A stretch of DNA of 64,000 nucleotides from Pseudooceanicola aestuarii (GCF_010614805.1 NZ_JAAFZC010000001.1:1714001-1778000), one strand, 5' to 3'; shown: positions 37,001-45,336, counted from the stretch's first letter. Numbers and translations are program-made. The notes: generated by a model not told the origin, from the sequence alone.

Positions 37001-37431
37001 TGTATGAACGCTCCTCGCAGGCGCAGTTCCTGAAACCGACAGTGATCACGCTGGTTTACGGGCTGGGCTTTGGCATGGTGCTGGTGCTGCTGGTCGTCCC
37101 GGCGCTGATGGCGATGCAGCATGACGTGGCGCGGATGATCGGCGCGTTCCGGCGCAGCCTGCGGACGCGGCGGGCCGGAGGGATCCGGGCGGTCGGCTGG
37201 CTGGGCCTGGGGGGGATGCTGGCCTGGCTGGGCCTGACCATGGGCCATGTGCTGCTGCGTGGGGAGCTGTTTGCGCCGCTGGCCGCGCTGCTGCCCGGCG
37301 GTGGGGCGGAGGCCGGCATGGGGGTGGCGCTGCTGCTGTTCGTGACGGGAATGGCGGTCGTGTCACTGGTGCTATATGGCGTCAGCGCACTGTCCCATGC
37401 GCTGAGACGCCGGTCCCCCCGCGGCGTCTGA
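34024..37431 (+). CDS. RND-family efflux permease with C-terminal extension
   Basis: The 1135-residue pump has two six-helix halves and two large periplasmic loops. The proton-relay aspartates are seen in LGIVVDDAIVVGEHADAR. The second half has GIIINDSIVLV and ends at the usual place near residue 1040. It then continues for about 95 residues with two further predicted helices (about 1056-1078 and 1095-1122), which ordinary RND pumps lack. It works with the adaptor encoded 4 bases upstream; substrates cannot be predicted. The start has a GGGAGGGTG site. Confidence 0.92.
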   Translation: MTRPIPQAAGGLLSYFTRHRTAANLLLVILLVAGLAAVPRMRAQFFPDVVVDDVDVSVIWEGAGAEDIDTAIVQLLEPALLAVEGVESSIANSREGRASIRLEFEPGWDMSRAGDDVQTAVDAITTLPVEAEDPEVRRGGWRDRVTDVVLTGPVGVDQLARFADEFVTRLFAEGVTRTTIRGVAAPETVIEVPSLNLIAHEVTMQEIALAIAAEVDADPAGDVTGANARVRTGREKRSADEIAGIVLRSNPDGSALTVGDVARIRVEGVDRTRGYFVGENPAISVRVDRSDQGDAIKIQRQVEDVAAQMEGTLPEGTSIDLIRTRAEAITGRLNILVDNGATGLLLVVALLFLFLNARTAFWVAAGIPASMLSAIALMYVAGLTINMISLFALIITLGIVVDDAIVVGEHADARVRKLRETPVQAAENAARRMALPVFSATLTTVIAFFGLTAIGGRFGDMIQDIPFTVIVVLLASLVECFLILPNHMSHALAHSDKDHWYDAPSRVVNRGFVWMRHRLFRPFMAGVIRARYPVLAGVVVIFASQAALFIRGDVQWRFFNSPERGSVTGNFMMAPGATRDDTMAQMREMQRAAQEVAARYEAEHGRNPLDYVIAEFGGNSGRSLAGAETKDADLLGSIAIELIDPDLRPYSSFAFVADLQQAVVQHPLAEEVSFRGWRSGPGGDALDVQFYGAEAETLKAVSERLKEDLLRFAEVSAVEDNLSYDKEELILDLTPQGQALGFTIDMLGQVLRHRLNGVEAATYPDGPRSATIRVELPEDELTADFLERTMLRTPQGAYVPLADIVQVDRRTGFSTVRRENGLRLISVTGDISEDDPARAEEIMKVLEDDILPTIASEFQVEWRLSGLAEQEGDFLSDATTGLVLVLTGIYLVLSWVFSSWTRPVVVMAIIPFGLVGTIYGHALWEVPLSMFTVVGLLGMTGIIINDSIVLVTTIDEYAEDRGLFPSIIDGAADRLRPVMLTTMTTVLGLAPLLYERSSQAQFLKPTVITLVYGLGFGMVLVLLVVPALMAMQHDVARMIGAFRRSLRTRRAGGIRAVGWLGLGGMLAWLGLTMGHVLLRGELFAPLAALLPGGGAEAGMGVALLLFVTGMAVVSLVLYGVSALSHALRRRSPRGV

Positions 37432-37478
37432 CGGGGCAGGCCGCTGGCAAGCGCGCCGACGCAGGCCGTTTGCCCCGT
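37431..37478. terminator. Inverted repeat between convergent RND pump and DsbD-domain genes
   Basis: ACGGGGCA (37431-37438) and TGCCCCGT (37471-37478) pair perfectly across a 32-base loop, filling the short gap between two convergent genes. It could act as a bidirectional terminator. Confidence 0.5.
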
Positions 37479-37480
37479 GA

Positions 37481-38293
37481 TCAGGAGCGGTCGCAGCCCG
37501 AGATCTCGATCGCGCGTTCGGCGGTCAGGATGGTCACCGTTACGGCAGATCGGTCGAAGGCAAAGACCCCGCCGCCCGCATGCGTCATCTCCACCTGCGC
37601 CACCAGGTCCCCCCCCTGGCGGGCGGTTTTCGTGGGGGTGACCCAGATTGCCGGATCCGCCATTTCGACCACGGCGGTCTCCCCCCGGCCCTGCGGTGGC
37701 ACGCTGACCCGCGCCTCAACGGTGACGGAGCCGTCGCGACCCGGCGCGATGCTGCATCGGGTGGCGGTCACCCCGGCCTCCGCACCCGTATAGGGGCGCT
37801 GTGCCATGGCCGACACGATCTGCGGGCTGCGCGCGCGCTGGTCGGCGGGCAGGGTGGCCTGCACCTGGATCTGTAGCGGAACGCACACCGTCTCACAGAT
37901 GCCCAGGTCGATACGTGCCTGCAATTCCACGTCTTTTCCGCTCCGCCCCGGATCGACCACCAGCGGCAGGATCACCCGGTGTTTGTACCCGATGGATTGC
38001 AACCCGTTCTGATCAAACACGACCGGACGTGGCCAGACGACGCGCAGATCGGACAGGTTGCGCGACCCGGACCAATCGAATTGTGGCGGGATGCCACCCT
38101 CGCCGGGGCTGCGCCAATAGGTCTTCCAGCCCTCGGCCAAGGTCAACTCCAGCCCGGCGACATGGCTGCCATCGGCATTGCGCCAGCCGGGCAGAAGCCG
38201 GGCATGCAGATGGTCGGCATAGGGGTTCGTCTGCGCGCAGGCGGCGCTGGAACCAAGGATAAGGGCCAAGACGGCAGAGCGGAACAGAAACAT
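37481..38293 (-). CDS. Stand-alone DsbD/ScsB N-terminal-type periplasmic thiol domain
   Basis: The 270-residue protein has a signal peptide (MFLFRSAVLALILGSSAACAQ, about 1-20) and then a domain like the N-terminal part of DsbD/ScsB: WKTYWRSPGEGGIPPQF, IGYKHRVILPL, and the redox pair in GICETVCVPLQI. DsbD passes electrons from the membrane to periplasmic disulfide proteins, but the membrane and thioredoxin domains are absent here and not encoded nearby. It may accept electrons from a CcdA-like partner elsewhere. A TTG at 38311 is an earlier possible start; the ATG at 38293 gives a cleaner signal peptide. Confidence 0.82.
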   Translation of the reverse strand: MFLFRSAVLALILGSSAACAQTNPYADHLHARLLPGWRNADGSHVAGLELTLAEGWKTYWRSPGEGGIPPQFDWSGSRNLSDLRVVWPRPVVFDQNGLQSIGYKHRVILPLVVDPGRSGKDVELQARIDLGICETVCVPLQIQVQATLPADQRARSPQIVSAMAQRPYTGAEAGVTATRCSIAPGRDGSVTVEARVSVPPQGRGETAVVEMADPAIWVTPTKTARQGGDLVAQVEMTHAGGGVFAFDRSAVTVTILTAERAIEISGCDRS

Positions 38294-38391
38294 GCCAATC
38301 AATTGCGTCAACTTGCGCTGAAATCCAAGTCACAAGGCGGCGAGGGCGCCCCCGCCCAAGGCGATGTTCGCGCGGACAAGTATCGCGTCGG

Positions 38392-38406
38392 TTGCATGTG
38401 ATGCAA
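38392..38406. promoter_or_regulatory. Palindromic operator-like site between divergent genes
   Basis: TTGCATGTGATGCAA has perfect 6-base arms around GTG and lies in the 163-base gap between the DsbD-domain gene and yqgE, about 100 and 50 bases from their starts. It looks like a repressor or activator site, but the protein is unknown. Confidence 0.45.
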
Positions 38407-38456
38407 TCCAACGTCATGGTGGTGGTGAACAGATACAGGCATTCCGAGTTACTCCT

Positions 38457-39023
38457 TTGATTGATCTCTCTGATCTGACTGGAAAGATATTGATCGCGAT
38501 GCCGGGCCTGCCCGATGACAGGTTCGCGCATTCGGTGATTCTGATCTGTGCCCATTCCGACGAAGGGGCGATGGGGCTGATGATCAACAAGCCTGTAGGC
38601 GGGATGCAATTCGCCGATCTGTTGCAGCAGCTGGACCTGCCCCCCGGACCGCAAAGCAGCGTGACCACCGTGCGGACCGGCGGCCCGGTGGAGGGGGAGC
38701 GCGGGTTCGTCGTGCATAGCGACGATTACAGCTCTCCCATCTCTTCCATGCAGATCGCGCCGGGGTTGGCGATGACCGCTACCCTGGACGTGATCGAGGA
38801 CATCGCGATCGGCGACGGGCCGGACCGGGCGTTGGTCATGCTTGGATATTGCGGCTGGGGCGCCGGTCAGCTGGAGGGGGAGATCGCACAGAACGGCTGG
38901 CTGTTGGGCCCGTCGGATTGCGATCTGATTTTTGCCGAGGACGATGCCGCCAAATGGAACGGGGCGCTGAAGGCGCAGGGGATCGATGCGCTCAGCCTGT
39001 CATCTTCGGCCGGCACAGCCTGA
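38457..39023 (+). CDS. YqgE/AlgH family protein
   Basis: The 188-residue protein shows the UPF0301 signatures LIAMPGLPDDRFAHSVILIC, SDEGAMGLMINKP, GGPVEGERGFVVHS and LGYCGWGAGQLEGEI. The molecular role of the family is not settled. Homologues start just before DLTGK, so I place the start at a TTG (38457-38459) preceded by GAG, rather than at the ATG at 38364 that would add 31 unrelated residues. It is divergent from the DsbD-domain gene with a palindrome between them. Confidence 0.85.
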   Translation: MIDLSDLTGKILIAMPGLPDDRFAHSVILICAHSDEGAMGLMINKPVGGMQFADLLQQLDLPPGPQSSVTTVRTGGPVEGERGFVVHSDDYSSPISSMQIAPGLAMTATLDVIEDIAIGDGPDRALVMLGYCGWGAGQLEGEIAQNGWLLGPSDCDLIFAEDDAAKWNGALKAQGIDALSLSSSAGTA

Positions 39024-39061
39024 GAGTTTCACCGGTCGCGAGGCGCGAAACGGCCCCGTGG

Positions 39062-40009
39062 TCAGCCGCGCGGTGCGGCGGCGCGGCGCAGGCGGTCGTT
39101 GATCGCCACGCCCAGGCCGTGATCGGGGATCGGCGCCACGGCGATGCCCGGCGCACCGCGCGCGTCCAGCCGTCGCAGCATGTCAAAGAGATTGGCCGCC
39201 GCTTCCTCAAGCCGACCATCGGGGGAGAGGTTCAGATCCGCAACCCCGGCGCCGAACCCCAGCATCACCTCCCCCCCGCGCGCGCTGCGCGCGTTCAGCC
39301 GCACCGGCGCGTCGGGCGCGTAGTGCGATGCCAGCATTCCCGGCGCCGTGATGCCGCCCGATGGATCCGGCAGCTGCGGGATGAACCCGGCCGCGCGCAG
39401 CATCTCGGCGGTCAGGCTGCCGGGACGCAGGATCGTGACATCGGCGCCGTCGCCGGGCGCCAGAATCGTGGATTCGACACCGATCCCGCAGGTTCCGCCA
39501 TCCAGAACCGCCGCGATCCGGTCGCCCAGATCCCCGGCTACATGGCTGGCACGGGTGGGAGAGATCCGGCCCGACCGGTTGGCTGACGGTGCGGCGACGG
39601 CCCGGCCCAGCCGTTGCAGGATTGCGCGGGCGGCGGGGTGGGCAGGCATCCGCAGCGCCAGCGTGTCCAGCCCGGCGGTCACCAGCGATGACACAGCCGC
39701 CCCGTCGCGCCGGGGCAGGACCAGCGTCATCGGCCCCGGCCACCACAGATGGGCCAGCCGTCGCGCGGCGGGGGTGAAATTGGCCAGCGCCTCGGCCATC
39801 GGCAGATCGGCGACATGGGCGATCAGAGGGTTGAAACTGGGCCGCCCCTTGGCCGCGTAGATGGCGGCCACAGCTTCGCCGTTGGCGGCGTCGGCGGCCA
39901 GCCCGTAGACCGTCTCGGTCGGGATGGCGACAAGGGCGCCCTGCGCCAGCAATCGGGCTGCGGCGGCATGGCCTGTGGCATCGTCGTTCAAAAGGCGGAG
40001 CTGGGACAT
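39062..40009 (-). CDS. L-threonylcarbamoyladenylate synthase (Sua5 type)
   Basis: The enzyme makes threonylcarbamoyl-AMP from threonine, bicarbonate and ATP for t6A37 modification of tRNAs. The 315-residue protein is of the long Sua5 form: a YrdC domain (IPTETVYGLAADA, KGRPSFNPLIAHV, WPGPMTLVL, APSANRSGRISPT, GVESTIL) and a C-terminal Sua5 domain introduced by APGMLASHYAPDAP. The ATG at 40009 is chosen over a frame that continues into the divergent promoter region. Confidence 0.94.
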   Translation of the reverse strand: MSQLRLLNDDATGHAAAARLLAQGALVAIPTETVYGLAADAANGEAVAAIYAAKGRPSFNPLIAHVADLPMAEALANFTPAARRLAHLWWPGPMTLVLPRRDGAAVSSLVTAGLDTLALRMPAHPAARAILQRLGRAVAAPSANRSGRISPTRASHVAGDLGDRIAAVLDGGTCGIGVESTILAPGDGADVTILRPGSLTAEMLRAAGFIPQLPDPSGGITAPGMLASHYAPDAPVRLNARSARGGEVMLGFGAGVADLNLSPDGRLEEAAANLFDMLRRLDARGAPGIAVAPIPDHGLGVAINDRLRRAAAPRG

Positions 40010-40128
40010 CGAGTCGTGACGCGGCGTTCGGGTTGATGGTGCCCGCCGGACATCTAGGCTATGCAGGCGGAACCTTCGCAATAAGGCCAAGCGCCGCAGT
40101 TGTTAAGGACTTTCAGGAGGAGATACTC

Positions 40129-41859
40129 ATGGCTTTCCGGGCACCCGTTTCCGAATTCACCTTTCTGTGCGAACATGTTGTCGATTTCGACAAGGTCGCC
40201 GCGACCGAGATGTTCGCGGAGGCGACACCGGACACGGTGGAGGCCGTGCTGACCGAAGTCGGCCGCCTGTCGGAGGAGGTCTTTGCGCCGCTGCAACGCA
40301 ACGGCGACCTGGATCCGGCCCGGCTGGAGAACGGCGTGGTGCGCACGTCCCGGGGATTCGCCGAAGGGTTCCGCGCCTTTGCCGACGGTGGCTGGATGGG
40401 CCTGTCGGGGCCTGCGGAATACGGCGGCATGGGCCTGCCGATCACCCTGACCTCGGCCCTGAACGATATGCTCAGCGCCTCCTGCCTGTCGCTGGGACTG
40501 AACCCGCTGCTGACGCAAGGCCAGATCGAGGCGCTGGAACATCACGCCAATGACGAGATGAAGGCACTGTATCTTCCCAAGTTGCTGAGCGGCGAGTGGA
40601 CCGGCACGATGAACCTGACGGAGCCGCAGGCCGGGTCCGATGTCGGCGCCCTGCGCTCGCGCGCGGAGCCGAAGGGCGATGGCACTTATGCCATCTCCGG
40701 TCAGAAGATCTTCATCTCCTGGGGGGACCATGATTTCGGCGGCAATGTTTGCCATGCCGTGCTGGCCCGGCTGCCCGACGCCGCGCCCGGAACGCGGGGG
40801 ATCAGCCTGTTCATGGTGCCGAAATACCTGGTGAACCCGGACGGGTCGCTGGGCGATGCGAATTCACTGCGCGTCGTCTCGCTGGAACACAAGCTGGGTC
40901 TGCACGGCTCCCCCACCTGTGTCATGGAATATGACGGCGCCACCGGCTGGCTGATCGGGGAGGAGCACAAGGGCATGGCGGCGATGTTCACCATGATGAA
41001 CAACGCCCGCCTGAACGTCGGTATCCAGGGTGTCGGCGTGGCAGAAGGCGCCTACCAGGCGGCGCTGGCCTATGCGTCGGACCGCAAGCAGGGTCGCACG
41101 CCGCTGGAGGGGAAGCCGGGCGGTACGGGCAGCATCGTGGACCATGCCGACGTGCGCCGGATGCTGGCCACGATGAAGGCCGATGTCTTCGCCTCCCGCG
41201 CGATCGCATTGGCCTGCGCCGTGGCGCTGGACATGCAGAAGGCCACGGGCGAAGCCGAATGGTCCGCCCGCGCCGCTTTCCTGACCCCGATTGCCAAGGC
41301 GTTCGGGACGGAAACCGGGATTTGCGTCGCAGAAACCGGGCTACAGGTCCATGGCGGCATGGGCTTCATCGAGGAGACAGGCGCCGCGCAATACAGCCGC
41401 GACGTGCGCGTGACCTCCATCTACGAAGGCACCAATGGCATCCAGGCGATGGATCTGGTGGCGCGCAAGATGATGGACGGCGGGGAGATGGCCTATGCCC
41501 TGCTGGACGAGATCGAGACCTGCGCCGAACAGGCCCGCGACCGGATGCCCGAACTGGGTGAACCCGTCTGGCAGGCAACCGAAACGCTGCGCGAGGCGAC
41601 GGAATGGATGGTCGCCCAGGGCGATCTGAATGACCGTTTCGCCGGCTCCATGCCCTACCTGATGGGCTTTGCCCGCGTGCTGGGCGGCTATTACCACCTG
41701 AAGGCCGCGATGGCGGAGGCCGAAACCGATGGCCCGCGCACCCGCCTGGCCCGGTTCTACATCAAGCGCCTGCTGCCTCAGCATCAAAGCTACCTGGCGG
41801 AGGCCGTGGAAGGCGCCGCCGACCTCTATGCCCTGAGCGTGGAGGAGTTGAGCGCGTGA
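40129..41859 (+). CDS. Acyl-CoA dehydrogenase (long form)
   Basis: The 576-residue flavoenzyme oxidises an acyl-CoA to the enoyl-CoA and passes electrons to ETF. It has GGWMGLSGPAEYGG, MNLTEPQAGSDVG, and the C-terminal signature GGMGFIEETGAAQYSRD with YEGTNGIQ containing the catalytic glutamate. The length and C-terminal extra domain place it with the roughly 580-600-residue group that includes DmdC, the methylmercaptopropionyl-CoA dehydrogenase of marine roseobacters; sequence alone cannot tell if it is DmdC. The start has an AGGAGGAG site. It overlaps the metallo-hydrolase gene by 4 bases, and its electron acceptor system (ETF-QO) is encoded at 48757-50403. Confidence 0.9.
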   Translation: MAFRAPVSEFTFLCEHVVDFDKVAATEMFAEATPDTVEAVLTEVGRLSEEVFAPLQRNGDLDPARLENGVVRTSRGFAEGFRAFADGGWMGLSGPAEYGGMGLPITLTSALNDMLSASCLSLGLNPLLTQGQIEALEHHANDEMKALYLPKLLSGEWTGTMNLTEPQAGSDVGALRSRAEPKGDGTYAISGQKIFISWGDHDFGGNVCHAVLARLPDAAPGTRGISLFMVPKYLVNPDGSLGDANSLRVVSLEHKLGLHGSPTCVMEYDGATGWLIGEEHKGMAAMFTMMNNARLNVGIQGVGVAEGAYQAALAYASDRKQGRTPLEGKPGGTGSIVDHADVRRMLATMKADVFASRAIALACAVALDMQKATGEAEWSARAAFLTPIAKAFGTETGICVAETGLQVHGGMGFIEETGAAQYSRDVRVTSIYEGTNGIQAMDLVARKMMDGGEMAYALLDEIETCAEQARDRMPELGEPVWQATETLREATEWMVAQGDLNDRFAGSMPYLMGFARVLGGYYHLKAAMAEAETDGPRTRLARFYIKRLLPQHQSYLAEAVEGAADLYALSVEELSA

Positions 41860-42947
41860 GTGTGACGGAGGCAGAGACAGGGCGCAGCGCCGCAACGTCG
41901 CGGGCGGGCGCCCCGGCCTCCGGCAAGATCCACTACCCCTGGGAGGGCCATCCCGGCCCCGATCAGGCGGTGGAGGTCGCACCGGGCGTGCTGTGGCTGC
42001 GGTTGCCGCTGCCCATGGCGCTGGATCATGTGAACGTCTACGCGCTGGACGACGGCGACGGCTGGACGCTGGTCGATACAGGAACCTACACCAAGGCGTC
42101 GGTGGCATTGTGGGAAACGCTGTTGGCCGGACCGCTGGGCGGGCGTCCGGTGCGCCGTGTGCTGCTGACCCATCACCATCCCGATCACGTCGGCATGGCA
42201 GGCTGGTTCATGACCCATCACGGGGCGGAGCTGATCACCTCGCGCACCGCATGGCTGACGGCCCGGATGCTGGTGCTGGACGAGGAAAAGCTGCCCTCGC
42301 CCCAGGCCGAAACCTTCTGGCGCCGCGCCGGCATGCCGGAGGACCGCCTGCGCGCACGGATGGCGCAACGCCCGTTCAACTTCGTCGATATCGTGCATCC
42401 CATCCCCGTTGGCTATACTCGCCTGGTCGAGGGTGACAGCATCCGCATCGGCGGCCGGGACTGGGATGTGCGCATGGGCAACGGCCATGCACCGGAACAT
42501 GTCACCCTGTGGTCGCGCGACGACAACCTGGTGCTGGGCGGCGATCAGTTGCTGCCCTCCATCAGTCCGAATGTCGGGGTGCAACCCTCCGAACCGGAGG
42601 CCGATCCCCTGGCAGATTGGCTGGAGGCCTGCGAGCGCCTGTCCGGCCCTGCACGGGAGGATCAGCTGGTGCTGGGCGGGCACAAGCTGCCCTTTACCGG
42701 CCTGCCCAAGCGGATGCACCAGCTGATCGAAAACCACCACGGCGCCCTGGCTCGGCTGCGCGATTTCATCGCCACGCCCCGCACCGCGGTAGAATGTTTC
42801 CCGCCGCTGTTCAAACGCAAGATTGACGACGGCACCTATGGGCTGGCACTGGTCGAGGCGGTGGCCCATCTCAACCACCTGCATCAGGCCGGCGCGGCCA
42901 CCCGGACCTTGCGGGACGATGGCGCCTACCTGTGGCACAGCATTTGA
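41856..42947 (+). CDS. MBL-fold metallo-hydrolase
   Basis: The 363-residue protein has the metallo-beta-lactamase motif THHHPDH (His106, His108, Asp110, His111), the later ligand histidine in NGHAPEHV, the bridging Asp in LGGDQLL and the last histidine in GGHKLPF. It hydrolyses an unknown ester, thioester or lactone. The GTG start (41856) overlaps the acyl-CoA dehydrogenase stop by 4 bases, which suggests a role in the same catabolic route, for example as a thioesterase (inference). The DUF6173-like gene follows after 9 bases. Confidence 0.88.
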   Translation: MSVTEAETGRSAATSRAGAPASGKIHYPWEGHPGPDQAVEVAPGVLWLRLPLPMALDHVNVYALDDGDGWTLVDTGTYTKASVALWETLLAGPLGGRPVRRVLLTHHHPDHVGMAGWFMTHHGAELITSRTAWLTARMLVLDEEKLPSPQAETFWRRAGMPEDRLRARMAQRPFNFVDIVHPIPVGYTRLVEGDSIRIGGRDWDVRMGNGHAPEHVTLWSRDDNLVLGGDQLLPSISPNVGVQPSEPEADPLADWLEACERLSGPAREDQLVLGGHKLPFTGLPKRMHQLIENHHGALARLRDFIATPRTAVECFPPLFKRKIDDGTYGLALVEAVAHLNHLHQAGAATRTLRDDGAYLWHSI

Positions 42948-42956
42948 GGGGACGAC

Positions 42957-43424
42957 ATGGACGACAGGATTGCAACCAGCGCAGAGGCGGCTGAAAACGC
43001 GGTCCTGCCGCGCCGTCACGAGGTGATCGCCGATCCCGACGCGCAACCCTTGGGGCCGCTGCCCGACCACATCACCACCAAGCCGGTGAAGTCGAAAAGC
43101 CCGGCGGAATGGGCCTACGAACGGCTGATCCTCTACATCCAGAAGTTCGAGGAGACCCTGGACGCCGAACACGAGGTCGCCATGGGCTTCGCCGGCGGCG
43201 AACTCGGCATCCTTCGGATCGAGGGGATGGGCTATTTCGACCCCGATATCGTCACCTTCCACGGGCGCGACCCGGCCGGGGCGAAAACCCAGCTGGTGCA
43301 GCATGTCAGCCAGCTGTCCGTGATGCTGCGGGCCCTGCCCAAGCGGCCGGAAGCGCCCCAGGCGCGGCGCATCGGGTTCCGGCTGGTCGAGGATCTGGAA
43401 AACTCCACCCCGCGCGAAACCTGA
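42957..43424 (+). CDS. DUF6173-like protein, function unknown
   Basis: The 155-residue soluble protein has a disordered N-terminus (1-45) and a conserved core [48 protein letters not shown] and [19 protein letters not shown] recognise this pattern as the DUF6173 group common in Rhodobacteraceae; no function is known. It follows the metallo-hydrolase gene by 9 bases and is probably in that operon. Confidence 0.75.
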   Translation: MDDRIATSAEAAENAVLPRRHEVIADPDAQPLGPLPDHITTKPVKSKSPAEWAYERLILYIQKFEETLDAEHEVAMGFAGGELGILRIEGMGYFDPDIVTFHGRDPAGAKTQLVQHVSQLSVMLRALPKRPEAPQARRIGFRLVEDLENSTPRET

Positions 43425-43494
43425 TGGCGTGACAGGGGCTGCAAAACCCGGTATTCCGCATCACAGATTGACAAGCATACACGAGGTTCGCGCG

Positions 43495-43629
43495 ATGGCC
43501 GATCACAAGCACGGTGAAATGGATACCACGGTTCAGGAAAAGACCTTTGACGGGTTCATCAAGGTGGCAACCTGGACGGCCGCTCTTTCGATTGGCGTTC
43601 TGGTGTTCCTCGCCCTGTTCAACACCTGA
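43495..43629 (+). CDS. aa3-type cytochrome c oxidase subunit IV
   Basis: This 44-residue protein has a polar N-terminus ([20 protein letters not shown]) and one membrane helix ending LALFNT. It matches the small subunit IV of Paracoccus/Rhodobacter aa3 oxidase, which packs against the core subunits without cofactors. The core subunit genes are not in this window. Confidence 0.9.
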   Translation: MADHKHGEMDTTVQEKTFDGFIKVATWTAALSIGVLVFLALFNT

Positions 43630-43676
43630 GCCCGCGCGGCTGACCTGCTCCTTCCGGGGTGGCAACGGAGAGACCC

Positions 43677-44282
43677 ATGATCAGGATGATCCTCGTGATC
43701 GCCGCACTGACCGGATTGGCCGGTTGTGCGGCAGCGCCGGGCGGGGGCACGGATGCCTTTGTCGGCGGACCGCAGCAATCCGTCGTGGCGCGGGGAAGCT
43801 ATACCCATTCCGGCCCGCCGGCCCTGACCCTGATCACGGTGCGCAACAACCGCACCGGTTTTGGCGCCCATACCGCGCTGCTGATCAATGCCGGCGAGCG
43901 GGTGATTTTTGATCCCGCAGGCTCCTTCCACCACGAAGAGATCGAGCGGCGCGGCGATGTGCTGATCGGCATCGATCCGGCCTTCTGGCAGGGGTTCAAG
44001 TCGATGCACGCCCGGGCGACCCATCACGTCGTTACCCAGCGGATCGAGGTATCCCCCGCCGTGGCCGCCCGCGCGCTGGAGCTGGCCTATGCAAGGGGAG
44101 AGGTCGCCGCTGCCCATTGCGCCCACAGCACCGGCAATATTCTGCGGCAGCTGCCTGGCTTTTCCGGTATCGATGTCGGATATTATCCCAATGATCTGGC
44201 AGAACAATTCGAACGGATCACCGGCGCGCCGCAAGTGCCCTTCTACGAAAATTTCACCCCTCAGGGCGCGGTCGCGTCCTGA
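43677..44282 (+). CDS. Lipoprotein with permuted NlpC/P60-like His...Cys site
   Basis: The 201-residue product has a lipoprotein signal (LAGC, Cys17). The mature part carries GFGAHTALLINAGERVIFDP (His65) and, 80 residues later, AHCAHSTGNILRQL (Cys148). The order His-then-Cys with these local patterns resembles the circularly permuted NlpC/P60 (YiiX/LRAT-like) cysteine hydrolases, which act on amide or ester bonds in peptides or lipids. I infer a periplasmic, membrane-tethered hydrolase. The ATG at 43677 has a GGAGAG site. It follows the oxidase subunit IV gene by 47 bases. Confidence 0.6.
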   Translation: MIRMILVIAALTGLAGCAAAPGGGTDAFVGGPQQSVVARGSYTHSGPPALTLITVRNNRTGFGAHTALLINAGERVIFDPAGSFHHEEIERRGDVLIGIDPAFWQGFKSMHARATHHVVTQRIEVSPAVAARALELAYARGEVAAAHCAHSTGNILRQLPGFSGIDVGYYPNDLAEQFERITGAPQVPFYENFTPQGAVAS

Positions 44283-44308
44283 GACTTCGCCGCTGACGCG
44301 CCCAGCGG

Positions 44309-44635
44309 TCAGCCCACCAGGTAGAGCAGCCCGAACAGGGTGACCGCGCCGCACAGGATCGCGGTCAGCGTCTGCCGGGTCAGCAGGCCCACGACCAGCG
44401 TGACCACCGCCGCACCGAATCGCGGCACGTCGAATTCCCCGCCTGTGGCGGAGGGCCAGACCACCAGCGGCGCCACCAGCGCGGGCAGGATGGCCACGGC
44501 GGTGAACCGAAGGTGGCGCAGCAGCCATTCCGGCAAGGGGCGGTCGCCGACCAGCCCGATGAAGACAAAGCGCAGCCCGAAGCTGCCCACCGCCAGCGCG
44601 GCGATCACGTACCACAGTTCGGGACGTTCGATCAT
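44309..44635 (-). CDS. azlD: AzlD-family branched-chain amino acid exporter subunit
   Basis: The 108-residue protein has four predicted helices (for example YVIAALAVGSFGLRFVFIGL and GAAVVTLVVGLLTRQTLTAI) and matches AzlD, the small partner of AzlC. It overlaps the azlC stop by 4 bases. Together they export branched-chain amino acids. Confidence 0.88.
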   Translation of the reverse strand: MIERPELWYVIAALAVGSFGLRFVFIGLVGDRPLPEWLLRHLRFTAVAILPALVAPLVVWPSATGGEFDVPRFGAAVVTLVVGLLTRQTLTAILCGAVTLFGLLYLVG

Positions 44636-45336
44636 TTTCGGGCCTCCATCCGTTGTTCGACCTGCGCCCCGGCGATCATCCCCGCCAGGCCGGACAGGAT
44701 CAGGCCGAAATTGTATGGCACCCATGTCAGGCAGAGCGATGCGGCAACCGCCACGCCACAGGCGACGAGGTGCGCAGGCGTGGTCAGCATCGGCGCGATC
44801 ATCGCAAGGAAGGTGATCGGCAGCGCGAAGTCCAGCGCCAGCCCTTGCGGGATAGCGTTGCCCACCAGTGCTCCCAACACGGTAAAGCCATACCACGGGA
44901 TGCAGCACAGGGTCGCCACCCCGAAGAAATACGCGACGCGCTGGCCGGTGGTCCACTCGGGATGGTCCGGATAGGCCCGCATGGAGGTGGCAAAGGTCTG
45001 ATCCACGAGGAAATAGGCCAGAAAGCCCCGCTGCCACATCGGCGCGTCGCCGACATAGGGGGTCAGCGTGGCGGAATACATCGCCATGCGCAGGTTCACC
45101 GCCAGCGCCGACAACAGTGCAATCACCGCCGGGGCGTTTTCCGTCAGCAATTGCAGGGCGGTAAACTGCGCGGCGCCTGCGATGACAGCTACGGAAAACA
45201 GCAATGTTTCCAGAACGTTCAGGCCAGCCTCGGTCGCGACGACGCCGAACAGCATGGCAAAGGGCCCCACCACCAGCAGGAAGGGCGCGCCGTCCCGCAC
45301 GCCCATGAAAAAGATCTTCTTGTTGGTGGAACGCAT
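44632..45336 (-). CDS. azlC: AzlC-family branched-chain amino acid exporter subunit
   Basis: The 234-residue membrane protein has the AzlC features GPFAMLFGVVATEAGLNVLETLLFS shown in part, AGAAQFTALQLL, and LRMAMYSATLTPYVG with LVDQTFATSM. The AzlCD pair exports branched-chain amino acids such as leucine, isoleucine and their analogues. It is divergent from mobA with a 55-base gap. Confidence 0.9.
   Translation of the reverse strand: MRSTNKKIFFMGVRDGAPFLLVVGPFAMLFGVVATEAGLNVLETLLFSVAVIAGAAQFTALQLLTENAPAVIALLSALAVNLRMAMYSATLTPYVGDAPMWQRGFLAYFLVDQTFATSMRAYPDHPEWTTGQRVAYFFGVATLCCIPWYGFTVLGALVGNAIPQGLALDFALPITFLAMIAPMLTTPAHLVACGVAVAASLCLTWVPYNFGLILSGLAGMIAGAQVEQRMEARK

Noticed and set aside
43469..43474. 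TTGACA before the cytochrome oxidase subunit IV gene as a promoter
   Set aside because: It is only 20 bases from the start codon, leaving no room for a -10 element and a transcript start before the gene.
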